Below are positions 26,175 to 34,582 of a DNA stretch of 57,830 nucleotides, piece after piece. Both the position numbers and the translations under genes were made by a program. Position 1 is the stretch's first letter, and every line of letters begins with the position of its first letter. This DNA is from an uncultured Burkholderiales bacterium (GTDB lineage Bacteria; Pseudomonadota; Gammaproteobacteria; Burkholderiales; Burkholderiaceae_C), in NCBI GenBank assembly GCA_903820745.1, contig CAIJIT010000283.1:1-57830 (forward strand). Reading direction: 5' to 3'. Below the pieces are notes generated by a model, which did no database searches, was not told the DNA's origin, and saw nothing but the letters and a program-made list of their open reading frames with translations.

Positions 26175-27046
26175 CGCTTTATGAATTACTGATCCAGCCC
26201 TTCGCTGATTACGGCTTCATGCGCCGGGCCCTCGTCGCCAGCTTGGCCTTGAGTCTGGGCAGCGCGCCGATCGGCACCCTGCTGGTGCTGCGCCGGATGA
26301 GCTTGATGGGCGACGCGATGGCCCATGCGTTGCTGCCGGGCGTGGCGCTGGGATTCCTGTTCGGCGGCTTTTCGCTCGTGGCGATGAGCTTGGGCGGCTT
26401 CACGGCCGCAGTCGCCGTGGCGCTGGCTGCTGGCTTTGTCACCCGCGCCACCAAGCAGCGCGAAGACGCAAGCTTTGCCGCCTTCTACCTGATCGCGCTG
26501 GCACTGGGCGTGCTGTTGATCTCGACCCATGGCAGCAGCGTCGACCTGATCCACCTGCTGTTCGGCACCATCCTGGCGGTCGATGATCCGGCCCTGCTGC
26601 TGATGGCGGCGGTCACGAGCATCACGCTGATCCTGCTGGCATTGCTTTACCGCCCGCTGGTGGTCGAATGCGTCGACCCCGGCTTTTTGCGCAATATGGG
26701 CGGCCATGGGGCGCTGATCCACGGCCTGTTTCTGGTGCTGACCGTGGCCAATCTGGTCGCCGGGTTCCAGGCGCTGGGCACGCTGATGGCAGTCGGACTG
26801 ATGATGCTGCCGGCCACCGCAGCGCGCTTCTGGGCCGCCCAGGTCTGGAGTCTGGCCCTCGCCGCCATGCTGATCGCGATGCTGTCGGGTCTGGTCGGTT
26901 TGCTGCTCTCCTATCACCTGCAATGGCCCTCGGGGCCGGCGATCGTGCTGGTGGCCGGCGCGATCTACCTGCTGTCGCTGGCCTTCGGGCCGCGCGAGGG
27001 TCTGGTCTGGCGCGTCCTGCATCGCCACTCGCACAAGGCCGCATGA
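26171..27046 (+). CDS. Zinc/manganese-type ABC transporter, permease
   Basis: A 291-residue ABC-3 (ZnuB/MntB) permease with eight or nine membrane helices. Family blocks include RRMSLMGDAMAHALLPGVAL near residue 40, THGSSVDLIHLLFGTILAVD near residue 120, and FQALGTLMAVGLMMLPATAA near residue 200. I chose the ATG at 26171 (MTLYELLIQPF), which overlaps the ATPase stop as ATGA. It forms the membrane channel with the adjacent ATPase and binding protein. Confidence 0.94.
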   Translation: MTLYELLIQPFADYGFMRRALVASLALSLGSAPIGTLLVLRRMSLMGDAMAHALLPGVALGFLFGGFSLVAMSLGGFTAAVAVALAAGFVTRATKQREDASFAAFYLIALALGVLLISTHGSSVDLIHLLFGTILAVDDPALLLMAAVTSITLILLALLYRPLVVECVDPGFLRNMGGHGALIHGLFLVLTVANLVAGFQALGTLMAVGLMMLPATAARFWAAQVWSLALAAMLIAMLSGLVGLLLSYHLQWPSGPAIVLVAGAIYLLSLAFGPREGLVWRVLHRHSHKAA

Positions 27047-27933
27047 ACTGCTCGCGGCGTGCCGCCATCGCGGCGATGCTGGCCGGTTCTGCCGGCTTCG
27101 GACGGGCCCAGCGCCGGCCGTTGCAGGTGGTGGCGAGCTTTTCGATCCTGGCTGATTTGCTGCGCAATATCGGCGGCACCAGCATCGAAGTCACTGCCCT
27201 GGTCGGCCCGGATGCAGATGCCCATATGTTCGAGCCGCGCCCTGCCGATGCGAAGCGGCTCGCCGATGCCGATCTGGTGGTGGTCAATGGACTGGGCTTC
27301 GAGGGCTGGATTGACCGTTTGGTGCGGGCATCAGGCTACCGCGGCCCGCTGATCGTTGCCAGCGCCGGCCTGCAGCCGCGCATGCTGAACGGCGCTCCCG
27401 ACCCCCATGCCTGGCAAAGCCTGACTTGTGGCCAGGACTATGTGCGCAATTTTCGCGATGCGCTGCTGCGCTTGGCGCCGGCCGATGCCGCCGGCTTGCA
27501 ATCGCGCACAACGCAATATCTGGCCCGTTTGCAGACACTTGACCAGTCCATTCACAAGGCGCTGGAGCCTGTGCCAAAGGCGCGACGCCGTGTCATCACC
27601 AGCCACAATGCTTTCGGCTATTTTGACGCAGCCTATGGCATCGAGTTCATCGCCGCCCAAGGTCGCAGCACCGAAAGCGAGGCCTCGGCAGCCTCGGTTG
27701 CGCGCCTGATTGACCAGATCCGCAGTCAGAAGGCTGCGGCCGTCTTTGTCGAAAACATCTCCGACCCGCGCCTGATGGCCCGCATCGCCAAAGAAAGCGG
27801 TGCCAAGCTGGGCGGACGGCTCTATTCGGATGCCCTGTCGGCGCCCGGTACCGAAGCCGACAGCTATCTGAAGCTGTTCGCTCACAACGCAAAAACGATC
27901 ATCACTGCACTGCAAACAGCCCAAGCTTCTTGA
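27043..27933 (+). CDS. Metal ABC transporter, periplasmic zinc-binding protein
   Basis: A 296-residue cluster A-I solute-binding protein with a twin-Arg-like, short signal (NCSRRAAIAAMLAGSAGFGRAQ). The four metal ligands can be placed: H61 in DAHMFEPRP, H122 in PDPHAWQS, H188 in TSHNAFGYF and D263 in YSDALSAPGTE. Three histidines plus an aspartate favour zinc; manganese-type proteins carry glutamate at the third site. The His-rich loop of ZnuA is missing, as in AztC-type proteins. ATGA overlap with the permease. Confidence 0.93.
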   Translation: MNCSRRAAIAAMLAGSAGFGRAQRRPLQVVASFSILADLLRNIGGTSIEVTALVGPDADAHMFEPRPADAKRLADADLVVVNGLGFEGWIDRLVRASGYRGPLIVASAGLQPRMLNGAPDPHAWQSLTCGQDYVRNFRDALLRLAPADAAGLQSRTTQYLARLQTLDQSIHKALEPVPKARRRVITSHNAFGYFDAAYGIEFIAAQGRSTESEASAASVARLIDQIRSQKAAAVFVENISDPRLMARIAKESGAKLGGRLYSDALSAPGTEADSYLKLFAHNAKTIITALQTAQAS

Positions 27934-27998
27934 AGATAGGGCGCTGGATCTAAATTGCAAAGGCTTACCGCAGAACGCCCCACAAATAAGCAGGCAGG

Positions 27999-28307
27999 TC
28001 ACGCTGCATACACCGCTTCCCGATTGCGATTGATACTGGCAAGCACATAGGGGTTTCTCACCGCCCCGGCCTCGACCAAGTCAACGCTTCGACCAAGAAG
28101 CTTCTCAAGGTCGTCTTTCGCACCAAAGAATGTCTCCAGACCAGGGTGCGTGCCAGGTGCAAACTCGACCAGAAAATCGACATCGCTGCTGGCAGGATTG
28201 AAGTCATCCGCGCGTGCCGCAGAGCCAAACACGTCCAACCGACTGATGCGGTAACGCTGGCAAATAGTGGATATACCGGTGCAGTGCAGGGCGATGGCTG
28301 GGTGCAT
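27999..28307 (-). CDS. Solitary MNT-type nucleotidyltransferase
   Basis: A 102-residue minimal nucleotidyltransferase. The signature DVFGSAARADDFNPASSDVD (GSxAR then SDxDFLV) contains the three metal-binding acids. In HEPN/MNT systems such proteins neutralise a HEPN RNase by polyadenylylation. No HEPN frame adjoins it on either side here: 28308-28435 is too short and the downstream gene is the zinc-binding protein. It may be an orphan antitoxin or act in trans. ATG at 28307 was preferred to a TTG nine bases upstream. Confidence 0.85.
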   Translation of the reverse strand: MHPAIALHCTGISTICQRYRISRLDVFGSAARADDFNPASSDVDFLVEFAPGTHPGLETFFGAKDDLEKLLGRSVDLVEAGAVRNPYVLASINRNREAVYAA

Positions 28308-28435
28308 GGGAGGCAATTCTGGGCGGGTTTGTTTGACGACGGTCTGAATTTCAGGCGCCTGGCCCGATCGGCGTCACCCCGGCGCCGCACCCGCCGCTGA
28401 CCCCGCCCCGTAGGGCGAGGTTTGTCACGGATGGG

Positions 28436-29071
28436 TCAGGCGATCTTGACGATATGGCGCTGGATCACCGAGCCCGCCATTGCCTGTTTGCCGCCTTCGA
28501 GGAATTTGGGCAAAAACTCGGGGCTCGTGGTCAATTTGGTGCGGTATGCATCGACGGCGGCGGCGTTTGGAAAGCCCGTCAGCATGGCAACCCCGCCCAG
28601 CACGCCATAAATGGTGTGAAGAATATTGGTGTCAACGCCAGTAATACCTTTGCACAAGTCTGCATACTCGTTGGCCCATTTCAGTGCAGCCATCCAGTCA
28701 CCCCCTTGAGCAAGTTGGAACATGCTTTGTGAAACCACGGTGCCCACGGGAATGTCTGTGCCCATGGTGCCGCCGCGAATGTACTGGAGGATCAGGTCGG
28801 GCTCGACGCTCAACACATGCTCGCGCAACTTCCGATTGAGCGCCCACCAAGCCTTGCTGGCTCCGAGTTTGGCGTTCGCATCAGCACGTGCGGCCAGCGA
28901 CTCATAAGCAATCGAGAAGGCAAGCGTTCCGACGACGCAGCCGTTGCTACCGCCCCAGACGTTGACCGCTACGCCGCCGTCCTGTTTGACCGTTGCGGCA
29001 AGCTCTTGGACGATCGGAAGCAAGGCCTCCATATCTCCGGTGGTAACGAGTGCGCGATTGAATAACAACAT
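28436..29071 (-). CDS. Conserved-looking hypothetical protein, 211 aa
   Basis: I do not recognise a named family. The 211 residues have no signal or membrane segment. The pattern of an N-terminal strand (MLLFNRALVTTGDMEALLPI) followed by helices, repeated after about residue 130 (GITGVDTNILHTIYGVLGGV), suggests two ferredoxin-like or dimeric alpha-beta-barrel halves; this is inference from secondary-structure rhythm. Codon use is ordinary coding GC-rich. It stands alone before the AT-rich gap, with a clear ATG and a leader of mixed AGAGAG before it on the minus strand. Confidence 0.7.
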   Translation of the reverse strand: MLLFNRALVTTGDMEALLPIVQELAATVKQDGGVAVNVWGGSNGCVVGTLAFSIAYESLAARADANAKLGASKAWWALNRKLREHVLSVEPDLILQYIRGGTMGTDIPVGTVVSQSMFQLAQGGDWMAALKWANEYADLCKGITGVDTNILHTIYGVLGGVAMLTGFPNAAAVDAYRTKLTTSPEFLPKFLEGGKQAMAGSVIQRHIVKIA

Positions 29072-29212
29072 ACTCTCTCTCCTATGAAATTAAAGTTCAC
29101 TGACACCGAGGTTCAGGCCGGCATCATGCCGACCTAAAACCGCAATATATTATCCGTAAAAATATTTTTCAGCGAGTAAATATTTATTAATTTGAACCCA
29201 TCAATCTGCTGA

Positions 29213-29300
29213 CGTCATCCTGGCTATGACAACGGCCGATGGCAGCAGCGCCATGCTGCTGGCCTTCGCGCATTGAGCTTGCGCCACCCCTTTGTCTGAG
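29213..29300. repeat. Direct repeat, left copy (with 33743-33830)
   Basis: About 88 bases, roughly 90 percent identical by eye to 33743-33830, including the shared CGTCATCCTGGC start and CCCTTTGTCTGAG end after the stop codon. The two copies lie 4530 bases apart in the same orientation and bracket the subtilase and lipoprotein genes. Confidence 0.8.
29214..29276 (+). pseudogene. Relict 3' end of a paralog of the 33.1-kb lipoprotein gene
   Basis: The 21 codons translate to VILAMTTADGSSAMLLAFAH plus stop. This matches the last 20 residues of the lipoprotein at 33.1-33.8 kb (VILALTTADGGSAMLLTLAH) with five differences, and DNA similarity continues past the stop to 29300. Upstream sequence is unrelated and AT-rich, so only the 3' end remains. 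Confidence 0.8.
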
Positions 29301-29650
29301 AGCCACCGGGCTGGGCTTACTGCACCATGCAGCCGATGCCGAAGCCGACATGGTCATCACCACGATGAGAACAGCCGGGACCCACAGAAGCTTGATCCAG
29401 CCACGTGGCCAGAATGGCACCGCTTGACCAGGAACAAGCAGGGGCAGCCGGTCGCCGGCCATCATCTTTTGATGCTGCTTCGATTCGACTCAAGAAGGAT
29501 CGCAGGCGTCGCAGCCAGGCAAATGGTCCAGTCTTCAAGAAAGTCCCTTGCGAATTGTCTTGTGCTGACAAGCAATGTGTCAGGGCTGATATTTGATCAA
29601 CCCTGCTGGCACAAATATAGACCAGATTTGAAATTTCCCGGGAGATGCAG

Positions 29651-32600
29651 ATGCCCAGTGCGAGAACCAGCGCAATCACTCAGGCTGACAGTGCCCCGGC
29701 CGGAGGCGTCGAACCATTTCCTGAAATTTCAATTATTGATGGTGTTCAGGAAAATTTGCTTGAAAAGCTGACAGCGGCTACAGATTTATCTATTTATCAA
29801 TCGGCTTCATTGGTAGCCGTAACACCGAATATCGATGTCGCTGCGGCGACGGTCATCGAAGGCAACAGTGGCAGCGCCGCCCTGATCTTCACGGTCTACC
29901 TGTCGACGGCCAGTTCAAGCCAGGTGACCTTTCATGTCAGCACGGCAACCAATACAACTGCAACTGCCGGAATTGATTTCATCGCCTTATCCGCAACGGT
30001 CACGGTTCCGGCCGGAAAAACCAGTGCAACCTTCTCCGTTCAGGTCATCGGCGACAAGATATTCGAGCCTTCCGAAGCGGTGCTTGTCTATCTGAGCAAG
30101 CCGGTCAATGCCGTACTCCAGGAAGCCACGGTCTATGGCTTCATTCAGGATGACGACAACCCCTATAAATTACCCTCAGAGCCCTCGCTTGGACTTGAAT
30201 GGTATCTGTATCCAGGCACCGGTATCAATGCCCTGCCGGTATGGGCTGATTATACTGGCGCGGGCGTGCGCGTTGCCGTCTTCGATCAGGGTATCGACCC
30301 GCTGCATCCAGATCTGGAAAATAATTTACTCACCGTTCTGGGGCGGAGTTCAGTCGATTTATCAGCCGGGGGCGCGCCGGTCCTTTCCACAGATAATCAT
30401 GGCACTGCGGTCGCGGGTACTATTGCTGCAGCCTTGAACGGTATCGGTACCGTCGGTGTCGCTTATGACGCCGAGTTGATCAGTATCTACTCGCCGATGA
30501 ATTTCAGCGGTTTGGCAGCCCAGATTGTCAATGCCTACAACTATGCGGCGACCTGTGCCGATATCTTGAATGACAGCTGGGGATTTTCCAATGGTTTCCC
30601 AAGCGGCGCCACTTGGGCCTTCTATGATGATTTCCGCACGACCCAATTTTCCGCAGCCGGCGCGGCCTTGGCCAACCTCGCTGCCAAAGGCCGGGCCGGC
30701 CTGGGCACCATCGTCGTTCAGTCAGCCGCCAACGGTCATCTCGATGGCGACGACACCAATCTGCACAACTTCCAGAACAGCCAGTACATCATCACCGTAG
30801 CGGCGACAGATTACTCCGGAAATATCGCCGATTACAGTACACCCGGGGCTTCGGTGCTGGTATCAGCCCCGGGCGGTGGCGGTGGCACGGCCGATCCCTT
30901 GAGCAATATCCTGACCACCGATCGCAGCAGCGTTGCCGGCTATAACTCGACCGACTATGTCGACATGGCCGGCACCTCATTTTCAGCGCCGATCGTCTCC
31001 GGCATCGTCGCGCTGATGCTCGATGCCAACCCGTTGCTCGGCTACCGGGATGTTCAGGAGATTCTTGCTTATTGCGCCCGCAAGGGTGCCTCGAACAATA
31101 ATGACTGGGCCTATAACGGTGCCACCAACTGGAATGGCGGTGGTTTGCATTTTGATTCAATCGATCAACATCTGGGTTATGGCTTGGTCGACGCCCGGGT
31201 CGCCGTGCGTTTGGCAGAAACCTGGGGGAATATATCCCATACAGTCTCGAATCGACTCGAAATCATAAGCAACAGCAGCCCGGCCAAGATTATTCCTGAT
31301 AACAGCTCGGTCGGCGCAGTCGACAGCATCAAGGTCACCCAGGATATGGAAGTCGAACGGGTCGAAGTTACCTTGAAAGTGACCCATGGTTTCATCGGCG
31401 ACCTGACGGTTTTGTTGACTTCCCCTTCGGGCACCCAAAGCTATCTCTTATCCCGCCCGCAGGAAACCGCTGCGAATCCGGATGGCTCGGACCTGGAGAA
31501 TATCAACTTCACCTTTGATACCGTGCTGAATTGGGGCGAATCATCGGTCGGCATCTGGTCATTGAAGATCACAGATTTATCGCTTCTGACCACGGGGAAA
31601 TTCGATTCCTGGTCGCTCGATCTGATTGGCAAGCCGGCCAGCACCGATGATGTTTATATCTACACCGACGAGTTTCTAGAAACCTGCACCATCAATCCCT
31701 TGCGCGCCACCTTGGCCGATAGCGGAGGCATCGACACGCTCAATGCAGCGGCCTGCAGCGCAACGGTCTCGCTCAACCTCGCCGCCAATGGCGTCAGCCA
31801 GATCGATGGGCAAAGCCTCGCCCTGGCGCCAGGCACAGTGATCGAAAACGCCTATGGCGGCGACGGCAACGACCTGCTGACGGGCAACGAGGCCGCGAAT
31901 ATTCTCTATGGCATGCGCGGCAACGACACCATCGATGGCGGGGCCGGCAACGACCGCTTGGTCGGTGGCGCGGGCAATGACCTGTTGATCGGCGGCGCCG
32001 GCATCGATACCGCCGTGTTCGCCGGGTTGGCGGCGCAGTACCAGCTACAACGCACCAGCAGCGGTTGGACCGTTTCCGGGCCGGACGGCGTCGACAGCCT
32101 GACATCGGTCGAGATCGCCAGGTTTGACGACAAGTCGCTGCCGCTTGACAACGCAGCGCCCGCCGGCCAAGTCAGCATCTCCGGCAACGCCACCGAAGGC
32201 CGGATGCTGAGCGCCGGCAACAACCTGACCGATGCTGACGGCCTGGGGTCGATCAGTTACCAATGGCAGGCCGATGGGGTGAACATCTCCGGGGCAAGCA
32301 CGGCCAGTTTCCTGCTGACCGCAGCCCAGGTCGGCAAAGCCATCAGCGTCGGCGCCAGCTACATCGACGGCCACGGGCAGGCGGAATTCGTCGCCAGTCC
32401 AGCCACCGACCTGGTGCTTGGAGACGCCGATCAAGATGGCATCGCTGACGGCGTCGAGGCCGCAGCACCGGCGCTGACGGTCAGCAGTGGCCTGAAGGCA
32501 GGCGACGGCAATGGCGATGGCATTGCCGACTCGCACCAAGCCAATGTCTGCTCGACACCGCTGATGCTGCTGGCTGCCTCAAGCAGCAACCCGGTCTATG

Positions 32601-33046
32601 CAACGCTGGTCGCCGACTCCTTGTTGGGCAAATTGCTGCCCACAGCGAACACGGCGATCAGCTCATTCAGCCAGCAAGCTGCACCCAGCCATTTGCCGGA
32701 ATCGATGTTGATGCCGGTCGGCTTGATCGATTTCTCTGCTGCGATTGGCACCGTTGGCAAAGTCGAATCATTCAGCCTCTACGTCGACGCCGCCCTGGGC
32801 GCCAATGGTTACTGGCAAAAGGACGGTTCCGGCACCTGGGTCAATCTGGCGAGCGAGGCCTATGGCGGGCAACTCAGTACCGAGGGCGGCAAGACCCGGC
32901 TGGATTTCCAGATCACCGATGGCGGCCAGTTCGACAGCGATGGGCAGGCCAATGGCGTCATCCATGACATCGGCGCAGCGGCCTTCATGACCCTGAGCCT
33001 GATCGGCTATGCCCCGCCACCTCTTGACAGCAATTACTGGTTCTAA
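29651..33046 (+). CDS. Multidomain secreted subtilase with Calx-beta, P-domain and RTX repeats
   Basis: A 1131-residue S8 serine protease. The order is: Calx-beta domain (about 60-168); subtilase domain with D212 (FDQGIDPLHPDLE), H250 (DNHGTAVAGT), the oxyanion Asn in SAANGH and S443 (AGTSFSAPIVSG); P/Homo-B domain (about 522-660); RTX calcium repeats (about 733-783, GGAGNDRLVGGAGNDLLIGG); an Ig-like segment; EF-hand/thrombospondin-3-like acid loops (DADQDGIADG, DGNGDGIADS); and a C-terminal choice-of-anchor-U-like domain (about 1027-1118). There is no Sec signal, so type I secretion through the RTX region is likely. The ATG at 29651 has GGGAG at good spacing; 29645 does not. The first half is more AT-rich than neighbours, suggesting transfer. 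Confidence 0.93.
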   Translation: MPSARTSAITQADSAPAGGVEPFPEISIIDGVQENLLEKLTAATDLSIYQSASLVAVTPNIDVAAATVIEGNSGSAALIFTVYLSTASSSQVTFHVSTATNTTATAGIDFIALSATVTVPAGKTSATFSVQVIGDKIFEPSEAVLVYLSKPVNAVLQEATVYGFIQDDDNPYKLPSEPSLGLEWYLYPGTGINALPVWADYTGAGVRVAVFDQGIDPLHPDLENNLLTVLGRSSVDLSAGGAPVLSTDNHGTAVAGTIAAALNGIGTVGVAYDAELISIYSPMNFSGLAAQIVNAYNYAATCADILNDSWGFSNGFPSGATWAFYDDFRTTQFSAAGAALANLAAKGRAGLGTIVVQSAANGHLDGDDTNLHNFQNSQYIITVAATDYSGNIADYSTPGASVLVSAPGGGGGTADPLSNILTTDRSSVAGYNSTDYVDMAGTSFSAPIVSGIVALMLDANPLLGYRDVQEILAYCARKGASNNNDWAYNGATNWNGGGLHFDSIDQHLGYGLVDARVAVRLAETWGNISHTVSNRLEIISNSSPAKIIPDNSSVGAVDSIKVTQDMEVERVEVTLKVTHGFIGDLTVLLTSPSGTQSYLLSRPQETAANPDGSDLENINFTFDTVLNWGESSVGIWSLKITDLSLLTTGKFDSWSLDLIGKPASTDDVYIYTDEFLETCTINPLRATLADSGGIDTLNAAACSATVSLNLAANGVSQIDGQSLALAPGTVIENAYGGDGNDLLTGNEAANILYGMRGNDTIDGGAGNDRLVGGAGNDLLIGGAGIDTAVFAGLAAQYQLQRTSSGWTVSGPDGVDSLTSVEIARFDDKSLPLDNAAPAGQVSISGNATEGRMLSAGNNLTDADGLGSISYQWQADGVNISGASTASFLLTAAQVGKAISVGASYIDGHGQAEFVASPATDLVLGDADQDGIADGVEAAAPALTVSSGLKAGDGNGDGIADSHQANVCSTPLMLLAASSSNPVYATLVADSLLGKLLPTANTAISSFSQQAAPSHLPESMLMPVGLIDFSAAIGTVGKVESFSLYVDAALGANGYWQKDGSGTWVNLASEAYGGQLSTEGGKTRLDFQITDGGQFDSDGQANGVIHDIGAAAFMTLSLIGYAPPPLDSNYWF

Positions 33047-33065
33047 GGCCAGGACGAGACCCTTC

Positions 33066-33806
33066 ATGCATTTTCGAAAATTTCTCTTCATCCTCCTGGC
33101 TCTCATGCTGGCCGACTGTGGTGGCGGCGGTGGCGGCAGCAGCACCCCGGCCTCGCCCCCAGCACCGACCGGCCCGTCGATCACTTCACTGCAAGGCATC
33201 TGGGAAGGTCAGCTGACTTCCGGCAGCAGCAGCCTGGCGGCTTCAGCGGTCGTGCTTGCCGATGGCCAGCTCTGGCTGCTGGTCACCGAAACCAATGGCA
33301 GCACCCGCATGGTCAAAGGCGCTTTGCTGGTCAACGCCAGCAACTTCAGCGGCAGCGGCAAGAGCTATCTGCTGGGCTTGTCGACTGTCAATCCGGTCAG
33401 CCTCAACGCCAGCGTCACGGCGAAAGCAAACCTCAGCGGCAACTTGATCACCGGTAGCTTGAACGAGGCCTGGTCGCTGAACTACCAGAGCCGCTACGAC
33501 AAGGCCGCGACCTTGAGCGACTTTGCCGGCCATTGGACGGCCACGCTCGGCCCGGCCAATGTCAGCTGGACGATTGCTGCCGGCGGCCTCACCGGCACCA
33601 GCAGCACCGGCTGCAGCTACATCGGTCAAGCGGCGCTGCGGCCCGAAGCCAAAGCCCTGGTCGACTTCAGCTTGACCGAAACCTGCGCCGGCAAGGCCAT
33701 TGCGCTGGCCGGCATCGCCACCTTCAACGCCGATGGCACCCGCGTCATCCTGGCGCTGACAACGGCCGATGGCGGCAGCGCCATGCTGCTGACCTTGGCG
33801 CATTGA
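33066..33806 (+). CDS. Lipoprotein of unknown function with Gly-rich linker
   Basis: A 246-residue lipoprotein. The signal FRKFLFILLALMLADC ends in a lipobox with cysteine 17, followed by a GGGGGG-SSTPASPPAPT linker, then a beta-rich domain beginning SITSLQGIWEGQLTSGSSSL. Tandem WEGQL- and HWTATL-type half-repeats suggest a lipocalin-like or beta-barrel fold; no enzyme motif is seen. It follows the subtilase by 19 bases and is probably co-transcribed, so it may be a surface partner or inhibitor. A relict of a paralog lies upstream of the subtilase. Confidence 0.82.
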   Translation: MHFRKFLFILLALMLADCGGGGGGSSTPASPPAPTGPSITSLQGIWEGQLTSGSSSLAASAVVLADGQLWLLVTETNGSTRMVKGALLVNASNFSGSGKSYLLGLSTVNPVSLNASVTAKANLSGNLITGSLNEAWSLNYQSRYDKAATLSDFAGHWTATLGPANVSWTIAAGGLTGTSSTGCSYIGQAALRPEAKALVDFSLTETCAGKAIALAGIATFNADGTRVILALTTADGGSAMLLTLAH

Positions 33807-33830
33807 GGCTGCGCCCCCCTTTGTCTGAGG
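33743..33830. repeat. Direct repeat, right copy (with 29213-29300)
   Basis: This copy is the intact 3' end of the lipoprotein gene plus 24 bases after its stop. Sequence after the repeat differs from the left copy. Confidence 0.8.
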
Positions 33831-33921
33831 GGTGAACCCGGGCATTTCACTTGTACTGAGACGACGGCGGTGAAACAGTCGCTGCTGCGCCAGCTTTCGG
33901 CGCCAGCGAACGAAGTCGACC

Positions 33922-34497
33922 TTGCCCCTCAGCAGCGCCAACCATTCATACCCAGGCTTGTCTGAAGCTTTTTCAGCAGCGCTGCAGAGCGACGCCTGGA
34001 TACCGTTCGGCAGCAGCCTGTGGGGCTGGTTCTTGTCGATGCTGCTGCTGGCCCGCGCTTTCGATCTGCTGTCCACCTGGATCGCCACGCCGAACCTGGC
34101 CTTTGAAGGCAACCCCTTGATGCGGCGGCTGGGCTGGCGCATCGGCCTGCCGCTGAATCTCGCCTTCGTGCTGATCGCCGCCTGCTGGCCGATGCTGACG
34201 ATCTCGCTGACCACCACCAGCTTGCTCGTCAGCGCCCGCAACCTGCAATCGGCCTGGTTGATCCGCTCGCATGGTCAGGCCGCCTACCTTCGCTGGATGT
34301 CGGAGCGGCTCGCCGCCGGATCACGGCTGCTGGCCTGGGCCTGCTTTCTGGGCGAGGCCGCGATGTTCGCCAGCATCGGCACCGCGCTGATGTGGGTCTC
34401 GCGCTGGCAGCTCTTGCCCTTCAGCATCGGCCTGGGCATCCTGGTCTACGCTGGCGCCGTGGCGATGTTCATGACCTTGTCGATCTGGCGCCGCTGA
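33922..34497 (+). CDS. Multi-pass membrane protein of unknown function
   Basis: A 191-residue protein with four hydrophobic segments: GWFLSMLLLARAFDLLSTW, NLAFVLIAACWPMLTISL, LLAWACFLGEAAMFASIGTA, and the C-terminal LPFSIGLGILVYAGAVAMFM. The motif RAFDLLSTW with NPLMRRLGW recalls DUF5658-like membrane proteins (D...T, then NPxM), a weak match. The start shown is a TTG with no strong ribosome site, so the N-terminus is uncertain. The gene precedes the ether-lipid fusion gene by 85 bases on the same strand. Confidence 0.65.
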   Translation: MPLSSANHSYPGLSEAFSAALQSDAWIPFGSSLWGWFLSMLLLARAFDLLSTWIATPNLAFEGNPLMRRLGWRIGLPLNLAFVLIAACWPMLTISLTTTSLLVSARNLQSAWLIRSHGQAAYLRWMSERLAAGSRLLAWACFLGEAAMFASIGTALMWVSRWQLLPFSIGLGILVYAGAVAMFMTLSIWRR

Positions 34498-34582
34498 ACA
34501 GGGCCCCAGGGATGTTCTGCTTGCAGAGCATCTCCAGGTTTAACCCCATTTCGCCGCCGGCCAGGTTGGCGAAAATCGGGGC

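Larger units (their letters stand above)
29072..29644. other. 573-base non-coding gap with AT-rich segment and gene relict
   Basis: The first 140 bases are strikingly AT-rich (for example AAATATTTATTAATTTGAAC near 29179), unlike the rest of the window, and likely hold the promoter of the minus-strand 211-codon gene. 29213-29300 holds a lipoprotein-gene relict (separate entry). A hairpin CTGACA/TGTCAG lies at 29565-29583. A GGGAG element at 29638-29642 precedes the subtilase. No other convincing gene. Confidence 0.6.

Noticed and set aside
29187-29465. Minus-strand 92-codon frame with a hydrophobic stretch like a signal peptide
   Set aside because: Its second half is antisense to the lipoprotein relict and to the conserved 88-base repeat, so the open frame is likely incidental; no motif or ribosome site supports it.
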